Shown: piece by piece, positions 9,572-18,593 of the stretch
Layout of the letters: the number at the start of each line of letters is the position of its first letter
How positions within the stretch are numbered: position 1 is the stretch's first letter
Assembly (NCBI RefSeq): GCF_002895435.1
Contig: NZ_POYJ01000010.1
Span: 124,001-188,000 of the forward strand
Source: Aquimarina sediminis
GTDB taxonomy: Bacteria > Bacteroidota > Bacteroidia > Flavobacteriales > Flavobacteriaceae
DNA length: 64,000 bases
Direction of reading: 5' to 3'
Notes under the pieces: model-generated
What the model was told of the DNA's origin: nothing
What the model saw: the letters and a program-made list of their open reading frames with translations, nothing else
The model's database searches: none
Made by a program: the position numbers and the translations under genes

Positions 9572-11077
9572 TTAGTTATTCGTTGTATATGTTATTCCTT
9601 GTTCTTTAATCATTTTTATGATTTCAAACAGATCTTCTTTTGTCGACCTAGGATTTAATAAGGTAAATTTCAGGTAGATCTTATCATTAACCTTAGTACT
9701 TGCCACAGAAGCTTTTCCAGAATTGAATAATGTATTCTTAATATTCAAATTCACTTCATCCAGTTTTTTTTCGTCTGATATTTCAGGAATTTTAAATCGA
9801 AAAACTATTGTACTTAATTCTGGCCTATGGGCTACTTCAAAATAGATATCATCTTTAATACTATCATATACATCTAGTGCCAGGTAATGTACAGCTTCAA
9901 GAAAAGAGCCAAGGGTTTTAGCTCCGGTTACTTTTAGCGTAAACCATAATTTTAAAGCATCAAATCTTCGAGTAGTCTGAATTGATTTTTCGATAAGGTT
10001 AGGATGCTCTTCGTCCCTACTTTCTAATGGATTTAGATAATCTGCATAATATGATATATATCTAAAATATTTTTTATCTCTTACTAAGAATGCACTAGAG
10101 CATACTGGTTGAAATAATGTTTTATGAAAATCAATAGTCATAGAATCTGCATGTTCTACACCATTTAGTAAATGTTTATGAGAATCTGTTAACACATAGC
10201 AGCCTCCATAAGCCCCATCCACATGAAACCAAATATTATATTCTCTGGCTATTTTTGAGATTGTCTCAAGAGGATCAAAACTTCCAAAATCGGTTGTTCC
10301 TGCTGTAGCTACAATCGCAATCGGGATATTTCCTTGTTGTTTTTCTTTTTCTATGGCTTGAACTAGGGCATCTGTTTTCATTTTCATCTCTTCATCTGTA
10401 CCTACTGGTATTACAGAATCATACCCCATACCCAATAAAGCAGCATTCTTTTTTATACTAAAATGTGATTTCTCCGAACAAAAAATACGAAACTTACTCA
10501 CTTCATTAGACCAACCGTTCTCCTTAAGATTTATACCATAATGTGTAAATGCATAATGATCTCGAGCCATTAAAAGTGCTTTAAAATTGGATTGTGTTCC
10601 GCCACTAGTAAAAACCCCATCAGATTGTGATGGAAAATTCATTTCATGACAAATCCAACGTATAATTTCTTGTTCTATTAAAGTTGCAGAGGTACTTTGA
10701 TCCCAAGTTTCTATAGCTGTATTCACAGATGAAGCTATTAGATCTCCTACCAAGGCAGGTAATAAAACGGGGCAGTTAAGGTGTGCAACATAATTAGGAT
10801 GATGAAATGAGATAGCATGATCCAGAAATATATCTTTGACCTCTCGCAACGCCTGATCAACAGACATATTGGTCTCCGAATTTACAGAAATCCCTTCTTT
10901 TCGCGACTTGAGCATTTCTACCGACTCTCCACTATAAAAACAATCATTATCCAAAAAAGCTTTTATATATTGTACTGTTTTTTGAATATATTCCTCGTAT
11001 TCACGTTTAGAATGAGCATCAAAAAGATAGTCGACAGCAAGATCAGGTTTTAGAGTAAGTTGGGTTTCTTGTAACAT
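9572..11077 (-). CDS. PLP-dependent amino acid decarboxylase (group II, DesA-like)
   Basis: The 501-residue enzyme has the group II decarboxylase signature: FTSGGTQSN (156-164), the cofactor-stacking region SEKSHFSIKKNA, HVDGAYGG with D287, and the Schiff-base lysine K319 in DFHK. It is the first gene of the siderophore operon, followed by the diamine N-monooxygenase after 12 bp. In desferrioxamine and bisucaberin pathways the homologous enzyme converts lysine to cadaverine. Homologues can instead act on 2,4-diaminobutyrate or ornithine, so the substrate is inferred. The ATG at 11077 follows an A/T-rich leader without a clear Shine-Dalgarno, usual in this phylum. Confidence 0.9.
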   Translation of the reverse strand: MLQETQLTLKPDLAVDYLFDAHSKREYEEYIQKTVQYIKAFLDNDCFYSGESVEMLKSRKEGISVNSETNMSVDQALREVKDIFLDHAISFHHPNYVAHLNCPVLLPALVGDLIASSVNTAIETWDQSTSATLIEQEIIRWICHEMNFPSQSDGVFTSGGTQSNFKALLMARDHYAFTHYGINLKENGWSNEVSKFRIFCSEKSHFSIKKNAALLGMGYDSVIPVGTDEEMKMKTDALVQAIEKEKQQGNIPIAIVATAGTTDFGSFDPLETISKIAREYNIWFHVDGAYGGCYVLTDSHKHLLNGVEHADSMTIDFHKTLFQPVCSSAFLVRDKKYFRYISYYADYLNPLESRDEEHPNLIEKSIQTTRRFDALKLWFTLKVTGAKTLGSFLEAVHYLALDVYDSIKDDIYFEVAHRPELSTIVFRFKIPEISDEKKLDEVNLNIKNTLFNSGKASVASTKVNDKIYLKFTLLNPRSTKEDLFEIIKMIKEQGITYTTNN

Positions 11078-11111
11078 AGTTATTTTTATTTGGTCTAAAT
11101 AAATTTTAATA

Positions 11112-11119
11112 CAAAATTA
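11112..11119 (-). promoter_or_regulatory. -7 promoter box of the siderophore operon
   Basis: The minus strand reads TAATTTTG, an exact match to the Bacteroidota -7 consensus TAnnTTTG, 34 bp before the decarboxylase ATG. No good -33 TTG is seen at the expected distance, which fits an activator-dependent promoter with the direct repeats upstream. Confidence 0.5.
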
Positions 11120-11138
11120 ATGATCAATAGAAATAACT

Positions 11139-11172
11139 AAATGACGTGAATAGGATAAAAAATGACGTGAAT
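11139..11172. promoter_or_regulatory. Two 13-bp direct repeats, candidate operator of the siderophore operon
   Basis: AAATGACGTGAAT occurs exactly at 11139-11151 and again at 11160-11172, start to start 21 bp, so both copies face the same side of the helix. If the TAATTTTG box places +1 near 11107, the copies are centred at about -38 and -59. This layout is typical for a dimeric activator such as an AraC-family protein. No classical Fur box is visible. Confidence 0.6.
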
Positions 11173-11271
11173 CTATAATTAGTATATTTTGTTAATTAAG
11201 ACCAATCCTCACCTTGCTTACATTCGCTTATTTTAACTTTTTTTTAAAACAATAACTAAAAATAGATATAT

Positions 11272-11303
11272 CAAAAATGACCAACTATCTATGATAATTG
11301 GCC
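11272..11303 (-). terminator. Terminator of the phosphatase-superfamily gene
   Basis: On the minus strand GGCCAATTATC and GATAGTTGGTC form an 11-bp stem (two G-U pairs) with a 3-nt loop, followed by ATTTTT. It lies 38 bp beyond the stop of the gene at 11342-12445. Confidence 0.6.
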
Positions 11304-11341
11304 ACCATTGAACATCAATATTTTTTATAAGAAGTTTACTT

Positions 11342-12445
11342 TTACTTTTCTGGAAGCACTATGACATCAATAGGTTTTCCTGCCTTTTCAATAGGATACT
11401 CTATTCCTAAGATCTTTGCTACCGTAGCGGCTATTTGATTACTAAATAACTGTTCGTTGTTACTAACCTCTCCTAATACATTTATTCCTTTTCCAAATGC
11501 AACAAGCCATACCTGCCCAGCATTTTTTATGTTCTTTCCATGGCTTTTCCAGGTATCCAGAGGGTCAGTTCCCCTGCCATGATCAGTAGAAATAATGAAA
11601 ACTGTATTATCTTTATAAAAATAATCTTGCTGCGTAAATTCCCATAATTCTTTAATTAAATTATCAGTATTATGAGCTGCCTTAAGATAAGCTTCATAGT
11701 TCCCATCATGAGCAAAATCATCTGTCTCTCCATATGCAATATATACCAACTCAGGATGATTTTTCTTCATATGCTCTAATGCATAATGATGGGTAAACGC
11801 ATCAAATCTCACTGAACTCCAAGGGCTAGGAACTTGATCTTGTAATAGATTTAGAAATACTTCTCTCGAACTAAGACCTTTTCCTTTTAATACTTCAAAA
11901 CCCGCATTAACAGGAACTCCAGAACGATCTTCATTAATTATATACGGAAAAACATCCCAGCTTCCAAAAGCAGCTACTTTTCCTTTATACTCGGGATGAT
12001 TATTTATTATTTCTAGTACTGTTTTATTAGGGTTATTTACCTTACTATTACTAGTAATATTTTTATCATCGGCCACTCCTGTTAAGATTTCGTTATAACC
12101 AGGATATGAAAACCACATAGTATTAGTCAAATCTACCTTGCTTCCTACGTTTCTATTACCATGCAGCTGCCCTATTTTAGTAACATTTTTCCAAAAGAAG
12201 GGCATTAAAGCTTCTCTTCGGTCTTTTGCTTCTGATCTCCAAAAATCAGACTTCAAGCTAGTTATATCGTGCACATACGCTTTATTTTCTATCAATAAAG
12301 AATCTGCCCCTGTATAAAGCTCTTGCCATCGTAAGCCATCCAGTGTGATCAAAACAACTTTGACAGGTTTCTCTTCTTGTGCATTTCCTTTGGTAATAAA
12401 AAAAAGCACTATAAAAATGATTACAATTGTTGTATATCTATTCAT
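11342..12445 (-). CDS. Secreted alkaline phosphatase superfamily protein (phosphodiesterase/sulfatase-like)
   Basis: This 367-residue protein has a signal peptide ending at about residue 22 (GNAQ). LITLDGLRW (metal-binding Asp), a candidate Ser nucleophile in WFSYPGYNEILTG, TDDFAHDG and ISTDHGRG form the two-metal site of the alkaline phosphatase/NPP/sulfatase superfamily. It should act in the periplasm on a phosphate or sulfate ester; the substrate is not predictable. It is a single gene with its own terminator, divergent from nirK, so both promoters share the 291-bp gap. Nothing links it to denitrification except position. Confidence 0.8.
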   Translation of the reverse strand: MNRYTTIVIIFIVLFFITKGNAQEEKPVKVVLITLDGLRWQELYTGADSLLIENKAYVHDITSLKSDFWRSEAKDRREALMPFFWKNVTKIGQLHGNRNVGSKVDLTNTMWFSYPGYNEILTGVADDKNITSNSKVNNPNKTVLEIINNHPEYKGKVAAFGSWDVFPYIINEDRSGVPVNAGFEVLKGKGLSSREVFLNLLQDQVPSPWSSVRFDAFTHHYALEHMKKNHPELVYIAYGETDDFAHDGNYEAYLKAAHNTDNLIKELWEFTQQDYFYKDNTVFIISTDHGRGTDPLDTWKSHGKNIKNAGQVWLVAFGKGINVLGEVSNNEQLFSNQIAATVAKILGIEYPIEKAGKPIDVIVLPEK

Positions 12446-12639
12446 TTGTTCCCGTTTTATCTATTCTTATTAGTACTACGCTACAGGCTCAATATACCTA
12501 TAAAACATGGAAAGTTAATTTTTTTCCTACCACTTTTTAACCCATATCTTTATTACTTAAAGAGCTATTACTATAACCCCATCCAGAACCTTTGTAAAAC
12601 CAATAAAACAGTCTCCCTCACTGCTATTTCTCTTAATAT

Positions 12640-12683
12640 ATGACAAATATCATATTTTTATGAATTTCAATTATGTAATCTTG
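12640..12683 (+). promoter_or_regulatory. nirK promoter with Crp/Fnr-type box
   Basis: The palindrome ATGAC-AAAT-ATCAT lies at 12640-12653, and a near-consensus -7 box TAATCTTG (TAnnTTTG with one mismatch) at 12676-12683. The palindrome centre is 29.5 bp before the first T of the box, as in the five sister promoters of this window, which places it at -41.5. The predicted leader before the nirK ATG is about 49 nt. The regulator gene is not in the window. Confidence 0.8.
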
Positions 12684-12736
12684 CTAAATAAAAGATAAAA
12701 AGGTCTTTTAATTCTTAATTCCAAATTATTTGCCAC

Positions 12737-14212
12737 ATGGATACACAATTCAAAAAATTAAGTTTGCCCACAATAGGCTGTGGTTTACTCTTACTAGCCT
12801 TATTGGGAGTGTTTTTTTCTTGCTCTAAAGGAAAAGACGAAGCAAAAACCTATCACAGCCCAGAAACTATTCCTGTTAGTAGGGAAATGATTGCTGAACT
12901 CACCTCGCCTCCCAATGTCCCAAAACCTACCGGAAAAAGAAAAGCCAAAAAACTTATTGTAAACATGGAAGTGTTAGAACAAGAAGGAGAAATGACTGAT
13001 GGTGTAAAGTATGTATATTGGACTTTTGGCGGATCGGTTCCCGGAAGTTTTATTAGAACCAAAATCGGAGATGAAGTAGAATTTCATTTAAAAAATCATC
13101 CAGACAACAAACTGCCTCATAACATAGATTTACATGCGGTTACAGGGCCTGGTGGTGGAGCAACCTCTTCTTTTGTTTCTCCTGGTCATGAAGCTCAATT
13201 TTCTTTTAAAGTAATTAACCCTGGGCTTTATGTCTATCATTGCGCAACAGCTCCTGTGGGAATGCATGTTGCAAATGGCATGTATGGACTTATTCTCGTA
13301 GAACCAGAAGAAGGGTTACCAGAAGTAGATAAAGAATTCTACATCATGCAAGGTGATTTTTATACTAAAGGCGAAAATGGAGATAGAGGGTTACAACCCT
13401 TTGACATGAAAAAAGCTGTAGATGAAGACGCTGATTACGTAGTTTTTAATGGTAAAGTAGGATCATTGACGGGCGATAATGCAATTACGGCAAATGTAGG
13501 AGAAACCGTACGGTTATACGTAGGAAATGGCGGTCCAAACCTAGTCTCATCATTTCATGTTATTGGAGAAATATTTGATGTTGTACGTGTAGAAGGTGGT
13601 GACTTAATTAATGAAAATGTGCAAACAACTTTGGTTCCTGCTGGAGGTGCAGCCATTGTAGAGTTCAAAGTAGATGTCCCAGGTACATTTATTCTTGTAG
13701 ATCACTCCATTTTTAGAGCTTTTAACAAAGGTGCTCTCGGAATGCTCAAAGTGCAAGGAGATGACAATAAAACAATATACTCTGGTAAACAAGAAGAAGG
13801 TATTTATCAACCAGAAGGAGGTGGAATTCAGGAAATACCAATAGAAGAAGGATTAATCAAAGAAGAAGTAGCCATGACTCTTGAGGATAAAATGGAATAT
13901 GGTAAAGCAACCTACATGCAATCATGTTTTGCTTGTCATCAAGCAGAAGGACAAGGAATACCTAATGCTTTTCCGCCTTTAGCTAAATCCGACTACCTCA
14001 ACGCCGATGTAAACCGTGCTATCGATATTGTGTTAAATGGAAAATCAGGTGAAATTACGGTAAATGGAGAAAAATACAATAGTGTAATGACTAGACAAGA
14101 TTTAACAGATGAAGAAATATCCAACGTACTAACTTATGTTTACAACAGTTGGGGTAATTCTAAGAAAGAGATTACTGCATCTATGGTAGCCAGCAGAAGA
14201 AATGCTCATTAA
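12737..14212 (+). CDS. nirK: Copper nitrite reductase, AniA-like, with C-terminal cytochrome c
   Basis: The 491-residue lipoprotein (lipobox ending at C29) reduces nitrite to NO. Cupredoxin 1 holds the type 1 copper ligands H128, C169, H177 and M182 and the type 2 residues D131, H133 and H168; cupredoxin 2 gives H274 and H323. The spacing in HCATAPVGMHVANGM is one residue shorter than in Alcaligenes NirK and matches the class II/AniA type. A C-terminal cytochrome c domain (about 380-475) carries CFACH (397-401) and a likely Met ligand M451, giving a built-in electron donor site. It is the first gene of a tight cluster with a nirV-like gene, SCO and ric, behind a Crp/Fnr-type box. Confidence 0.96.
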   Translation: MDTQFKKLSLPTIGCGLLLLALLGVFFSCSKGKDEAKTYHSPETIPVSREMIAELTSPPNVPKPTGKRKAKKLIVNMEVLEQEGEMTDGVKYVYWTFGGSVPGSFIRTKIGDEVEFHLKNHPDNKLPHNIDLHAVTGPGGGATSSFVSPGHEAQFSFKVINPGLYVYHCATAPVGMHVANGMYGLILVEPEEGLPEVDKEFYIMQGDFYTKGENGDRGLQPFDMKKAVDEDADYVVFNGKVGSLTGDNAITANVGETVRLYVGNGGPNLVSSFHVIGEIFDVVRVEGGDLINENVQTTLVPAGGAAIVEFKVDVPGTFILVDHSIFRAFNKGALGMLKVQGDDNKTIYSGKQEEGIYQPEGGGIQEIPIEEGLIKEEVAMTLEDKMEYGKATYMQSCFACHQAEGQGIPNAFPPLAKSDYLNADVNRAIDIVLNGKSGEITVNGEKYNSVMTRQDLTDEEISNVLTYVYNSWGNSKKEITASMVASRRNAH

Positions 14213-14228
14213 TACAAAATAAACACTT

Positions 14229-15014
14229 ATGAACCCCTTACTAAAAACAGTAATCATATGTATTACATCCATAATATTATCACCTAGTGTAGTTGCACAA
14301 ACACAAGATATGGTTACTGTTAGAGGGGGAGTTTACATTCCTTTATATGGGGTAGATTCTACGACCGTAAGAGTAAATACTTTTTTAATGGATATCTACC
14401 CTGTTACAAATAAGGATTTTTCAATGTTTGTACAGAAATACCCCGAGTGGAAACGTGATAATATCAAAAGATTATTTGCAGACGAAAATTACCTCACACT
14501 CTGGGAGACAAATGATCTTCATGGAGATCAACTACTCCCCAATAGCCCAGTAACCAATATATCATGGTTTGCTGCAAAAAAATATTGCGAATGCCTAGGC
14601 AAAAGATTACCAACAGTAGATGAATGGGAATATGCTGCCATGGCAGATAAGCAAACAGCAGATGCAAGAAAAAAAGAAACGTATAACCAATTTATACTAG
14701 AGTGGTACGAAACTCCAAAAACTTTTAACAATACAATCGGATCTACTTTTAAAAACTATTGGGGAGTATATGATTTACATGGATTAGTCTGGGAATGGAC
14801 AATGGATTTTAATTCTGTACTTATATCAGGAGAATCTCGTAAGGATGTCGATAAAGACAGTAATCTATTTTGTGGCAGCGCCGCTGTGGGTGCTTCTGAT
14901 TTAATGAACTATGCAGCATTTATGAGGTACGCATTTCGAGGAAGCGTAAAAGCTAATTATGCCATAAAAAACTTAGGCTTTCGATGTGTCAAAGATATAG
15001 ATATACTACCATAG
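14229..15014 (+). CDS. nirV: NirV-like formylglycine-generating-enzyme (SUMF) family protein
   Basis: This is a 261-residue exported protein (signal peptide to about residue 23, VVAQ) with the FGE-sulfatase fold: MDIYPVTNKDFSMF, VTNISWFAAKKYCECLGKRLP, DEWEYAA, GLVWEWTMDF and a final NLGFRC. NirV proteins of this family are encoded next to nirK in many denitrifiers and are thought to help nitrite reductase maturation; the mechanism is unknown. The start is 16 bp after the nirK stop. The symbol is given from family plus context; the protein is clearly SUMF-like, and its exact function is inferred. Confidence 0.85.
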   Translation: MNPLLKTVIICITSIILSPSVVAQTQDMVTVRGGVYIPLYGVDSTTVRVNTFLMDIYPVTNKDFSMFVQKYPEWKRDNIKRLFADENYLTLWETNDLHGDQLLPNSPVTNISWFAAKKYCECLGKRLPTVDEWEYAAMADKQTADARKKETYNQFILEWYETPKTFNNTIGSTFKNYWGVYDLHGLVWEWTMDFNSVLISGESRKDVDKDSNLFCGSAAVGASDLMNYAAFMRYAFRGSVKANYAIKNLGFRCVKDIDILP

Positions 15015-15039
15015 ACAACACTACTAAATTCTAAAAGAA

Positions 15040-15648
15040 ATGAAAATTAAAATTGTACTATTACTTGGGGCATTTATACTTCTATATTCTTGCAATAAAG
15101 AAAAAAAGCAAGAAGAACCTATTGCCATAAAAATAGAAAAAGAAAATCAACCTATATCTGAACTATCGATTTATAATCTACCATCGATATGGACTAGTCA
15201 AAATAATGAAGAAATAGAACTTAAAGAGTTAAAAGGTAATGTTCTGGTGATGGTAATGATTTATACTTCTTGCAAAGCAGCTTGCCCAAGGTTAGTTGCA
15301 GATATGAGAAATATCGAAGAGCAAATACCCCAAGCCAAAAAGAAAAATGTGAAGCTAATACTTGTAAGTATTGATCCAGAAACAGATACACCCAAACGGC
15401 TAAAAGAGTTTTCGATAGAAAATAATATGAACTCAGATCAATGGGTGTTCCTTAGAGGTTCTAAAGAGGATACTAGAGAATTTGCAGCGGTCCTCGCTGT
15501 AAATTATAAAAAAATCTCTCCAATGGATTTTTCACACTCTAATATCATAAGTGTTTTTGATCAAAAAGGAGAACTAGCACATCAACAAGAAGGACTAGGG
15601 GTAAACAATAAAGAAACAGTAGCAAAAATTATAGAACTAGCACAGTAA
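15040..15648 (+). CDS. SCO1/SenC-family copper chaperone lipoprotein
   Basis: This 202-residue protein has a lipobox at C18 (LLYSC) and a thioredoxin-like SCO domain. The copper-binding pair is C78-x3-C82 (YTSCKAACP), with a downstream His in MDFSHSN (about residue 167). SCO proteins deliver copper to, or set the redox state of, cuproprotein sites on the outer face of the membrane. Lying 25 bp after the nirV-like gene, it probably matures NirK or the NosZ CuA centre. All metal ligands are present, so it should be functional. Confidence 0.92.
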   Translation: MKIKIVLLLGAFILLYSCNKEKKQEEPIAIKIEKENQPISELSIYNLPSIWTSQNNEEIELKELKGNVLVMVMIYTSCKAACPRLVADMRNIEEQIPQAKKKNVKLILVSIDPETDTPKRLKEFSIENNMNSDQWVFLRGSKEDTREFAAVLAVNYKKISPMDFSHSNIISVFDQKGELAHQQEGLGVNNKETVAKIIELAQ

Positions 15649-15666
15649 GTGCATAAAAAAAAGAAT

Positions 15667-16389
15667 ATGACAATTACAGAAAATAAAACCGTTGCAGAAA
15701 TCGTAACCGAAAACATTAAAACAGCCCATATATTTAAAAAATATGGTATTGATTTTTGTTGCGGAGGAGGGGTTTCTGTTAAAACTGCCTGCAGTGATAA
15801 AGATATCGATTTTACAGTTTTAGAAAAAGAATTATCTGCAGTAGATACAATTATAAAAAATGTTCACGACTATAACAATTGGGACTTAAATTTCTTAATG
15901 GATCACATTATCAATATCCATCATAAATATGTAGAAGAAAGCATTCCATTACTTATACAATATTCAGACAGAGTAGCAACAGTACATGGAACTCATTACA
16001 AAGAGGTAGTCGTCATAAATAAGCTATTTCATGAAGTAGCTCAAGAACTTACTTCACATATGAGAAAAGAAGAACTTGTTTTGTTTCCTTATATCCAACA
16101 ACTAGTTAATGCAGAAAAAAACAATGCTTCGCCTATGGAAGCTCACTTTGGAACTGTGAAAAATCCAATTCGAATGATGGAATCCGAGCATGAAAATGCT
16201 GGGGATATTTTTAAAAAAATTGCAGAATTAACGAATAACTATATGCCACCAGAAGGTGCTTGCAATACTTTTAAAGCTCTCTATTCAAAACTAGATGAAT
16301 TCGAACAGGATTTACACCAACATATCCACTTAGAGAATAATATCCTTCATCCAAAAGCCGTACAATTAGAACAAAAATTAATATCATAA
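15667..16389 (+). CDS. ric: Iron-sulfur cluster repair di-iron protein (Ric/YtfE/ScdA)
   Basis: About 240 residues: an N-terminal DUF542/ScdA_N domain with the hallmark YGIDFCCGGG, then a hemerythrin-like four-helix domain supplying conserved His and Glu residues (HIINIHHKYVEE, HMRKEELVLFPYI, ESEHENAG, HQHIHLENNILHP). Ric proteins bind a di-iron centre and help restore Fe-S clusters hit by NO or oxidants. A GTG exists at 15649, but the ATG at 15667 is the better start. Position after nirK, nirV-like and SCO genes matches its use during NO production. Confidence 0.93.
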   Translation: MTITENKTVAEIVTENIKTAHIFKKYGIDFCCGGGVSVKTACSDKDIDFTVLEKELSAVDTIIKNVHDYNNWDLNFLMDHIINIHHKYVEESIPLLIQYSDRVATVHGTHYKEVVVINKLFHEVAQELTSHMRKEELVLFPYIQQLVNAEKNNASPMEAHFGTVKNPIRMMESEHENAGDIFKKIAELTNNYMPPEGACNTFKALYSKLDEFEQDLHQHIHLENNILHPKAVQLEQKLIS

Positions 16390-16576
16390 CAGATTTCACC
16401 TGGATTATACTATTAAAAAGTTGGTTATAGGTTTTTGATGTCTCCACGAGCTTTCTCAAAACTATCCCCATTATTAAAAACCTGTATAACAAAGGTAGCG
16501 TGATACCCCAATGCTACTTGTAGTTTAGCTAACAATAATATTAATCTGGGACAAAAAAAGAGGGTTCCTTACTAAA
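16390..16576. other. Intergenic stretch after ric, nothing recognised
   Basis: I see no convincing gene or repeat between the ric stop and the terminator hairpin. It is AT-rich, without a Crp/Fnr-type palindrome. Confidence 0.4.
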
Positions 16577-16615
16577 AAAAAGAGTCATTAAAATCTTAAC
16601 AATGGCTCTTTTTTA
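16577..16615 (+). terminator. Rho-independent terminator after the nirK cluster
   Basis: AGAGTCATT (16581-16589) pairs with AATGGCTCT (16601-16609) with one G-U pair, flanked by A and T runs (TTTTTT). It may close the nirK-ric transcript. Confidence 0.7.
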
Positions 16616-16685
16616 TATTTAATTAGCCCTTAAATCATTTAATCTTACGACAATTCATTTTATTTGTAGCGTTTTCTGTTTGTAT

Positions 16686-17885
16686 ATGGCATATTTAAAA
16701 AAACATATCAATATAGCATTAGGATACTTCCTCATTATTGCGCTATTAGGATTATTATTACGGCTGTTTACAGTAATACCTATTGCTGCCAATTATAAAT
16801 ATGTTATACACACGCATTCTCATATCGCTTTATTAGGATGGGTATATACTGCATTAACAACTCTTATCTATAAAATATATCTTACAAAAAAAGAGATTTA
16901 TAAAACCTATAAAATCATTTTCTGGAGTACGCAGGTAACCATAATTGGTATGCTTGTCACCTTCCCTTTTATGGGCTACGCGCTATATTCTATTATTTTT
17001 TCAACACTTTTTTTACTAGCCTCCTACTGGTTTACCTGGTTCTTTATTACCCATACGAGCAAAGAACAAAAAGGTACATTCTCTTATAAATGTATTAGAA
17101 TTGCTCTCTATTACATGATACTTTCCAGTATTGGTCCATGGGCACTAGGAGCGATTATGAATACGTTGGGCAATACCTCTATTTGGTACAAAAATGCCAT
17201 CTATTTCTATCTTCACTTTCAGTATAATGGGTGGTATATTATGGCACTGCTTGGTATATTTTTTTTTATACTCGAGCAAAAAAAAATTTCTGTTTCTAAA
17301 CCAAAGCCCAATATCTTATATACGACCTTACAAACAGGAATTTTACTCTCTTTCTTTTTATCTGTTTTATGGACCGAACCTCACTTTGTCTTTTATATTT
17401 TGGGAGGGGTTGGAGCACTGTTTCAAATAGTAGCTTATTACATTTTGATCAAGATTATTATAGACTGCCGACCACAACTATATAATCACTTCTCTACTAC
17501 AGAAAGAGCACTTTTTATATTAGTAACCTCTCTTCTGGGGTTAAAAATAGGGCTACAAGCTATCTCATCGATCCCCTATTTTTCTGAACTAGCATATGGC
17601 ATTATTGATTTTGTAATCGGATACCTACATCTTACTTTTTTAGGAGTCGTAAGTCTATGTCTTTTTGCTTTTCTCAGCCATCTGAAGCTACTTAAACTCT
17701 CTAAAATTTCGATGGCATTATTTGTTATTGGATTCCTGGGTTCAGAAATTCTTATCATCTACAAAGGAATTGTCATATGGCTAGAACTTTCTTTGTTTCC
17801 TAACTACTTTTTTTCTCTGGCGTGCATCAGTAGTTTAATGGCTATTGGCATCATCTATCTTCTTGTATATCAACTCAAATCATAA
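16686..17885 (+). CDS. Polytopic heme-copper-oxidase-like membrane protein of denitrification clusters
   Basis: This 399-residue protein has about 11-12 hydrophobic helices. Early His residues in HTHSHIALLGWVY (about 42-54) and a later NAIYFYLHFQYNGWY resemble heme-ligand helices of NorB/cytochrome oxidase subunit I, while the rest is divergent. NnrS is the other candidate family, with similar size and context. The frame opens with TTG at 16680; the ATG at 16686 is preferred. It stands alone between the nirK and nos units with its own start region. I cannot assign a reaction; a heme- or copper-binding role in N-oxide metabolism is inference. Confidence 0.6.
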   Translation: MAYLKKHINIALGYFLIIALLGLLLRLFTVIPIAANYKYVIHTHSHIALLGWVYTALTTLIYKIYLTKKEIYKTYKIIFWSTQVTIIGMLVTFPFMGYALYSIIFSTLFLLASYWFTWFFITHTSKEQKGTFSYKCIRIALYYMILSSIGPWALGAIMNTLGNTSIWYKNAIYFYLHFQYNGWYIMALLGIFFFILEQKKISVSKPKPNILYTTLQTGILLSFFLSVLWTEPHFVFYILGGVGALFQIVAYYILIKIIIDCRPQLYNHFSTTERALFILVTSLLGLKIGLQAISSIPYFSELAYGIIDFVIGYLHLTFLGVVSLCLFAFLSHLKLLKLSKISMALFVIGFLGSEILIIYKGIVIWLELSLFPNYFFSLACISSLMAIGIIYLLVYQLKS

Positions 17886-17949
17886 CATCTCACTGCTTCT
17901 ATTTCACGATGCTATTTCTTAATAAAAGAATAAAAGACTTTTTTGTCTT

Positions 17950-17997
17950 AAATATGATTAAAATCATATTTTAAAAGCCCTACAGCCCATACATTTG
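17950..17997 (+). promoter_or_regulatory. nos operon promoter with perfect Crp/Fnr-type box
   Basis: A perfect palindrome with 9-bp arms, AAATATGAT-TAAA-ATCATATTT (17950-17971), is followed by TACATTTG at 17990-17997, an exact TAnnTTTG. Centre to first T is 29.5 bp, so the box is at -41.5. The predicted leader is about 72 nt to the cytochrome c ATG. Confidence 0.85.
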
Positions 17998-18073
17998 CTT
18001 TTAAAACACGGCATATCCTCTCTATAAATCTAAAGTCAGGGTATTATTAATTTAATCATATACAATAGACAAC

Positions 18074-18583
18074 ATGAACAAATTTGGCAAAATTATTCTC
18101 TTGTTAAACATCTTTTTACTCATCAGCTGCGGTGGTAAGCAAGAAGAAAAAAAAGAGCAGATAACAATAGGAAAAAAGAACACATCGGTACAAAAAGAAT
18201 CAGCGAAGCCTAAAGCCGCTACCAAAACCCCAGCTTCAAAAAGAGTAGATTTAGAAAGTAAAGGAGTTGGTCCGGTTACATCTCTAGAGCTTCCTGCAGA
18301 AATAGATCAGTCGATGGTAGCAAAAGGTCAGGATATTTTTAAGAAAATGTGTATGGCTTGTCATAAACCAAACAAAAGATTTATCGGTCCTGCCCCTACG
18401 GGAATATTAAAAAGAAGATCTCCTGAGTGGGTAATGAATATGATTCTTAATCCTTCAGAAATGGTAGAAAAAGATCCTCTGGCAAAAGAATTGCTAATCG
18501 AGTTTAATGGTTCTCCTATGGCCAACCAAAGTTTAACTGAAGAAGATGCCAGAGCTGTACTAGAATACTTTAGAACACTATAA
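18074..18583 (+). CDS. Cytochrome c lipoprotein of the nos operon
   Basis: This 169-residue lipoprotein (C19 in LLISC) has a Lys/Glu/Pro-rich linker and one C-terminal class I cytochrome c domain. The heme motif is CMACH near residue 95, and a Met in the GSPMANQSL segment is the likely axial ligand. It is the first gene after the nos promoter box. Small cytochromes encoded beside clade II nosZ are presumed electron donors to N2O reductase; that role here is inferred from position. The next gene begins 10 bp downstream. Confidence 0.88.
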   Translation: MNKFGKIILLLNIFLLISCGGKQEEKKEQITIGKKNTSVQKESAKPKAATKTPASKRVDLESKGVGPVTSLELPAEIDQSMVAKGQDIFKKMCMACHKPNKRFIGPAPTGILKRRSPEWVMNMILNPSEMVEKDPLAKELLIEFNGSPMANQSLTEEDARAVLEYFRTL

Positions 18584-18593
18584 CACATAAGAT

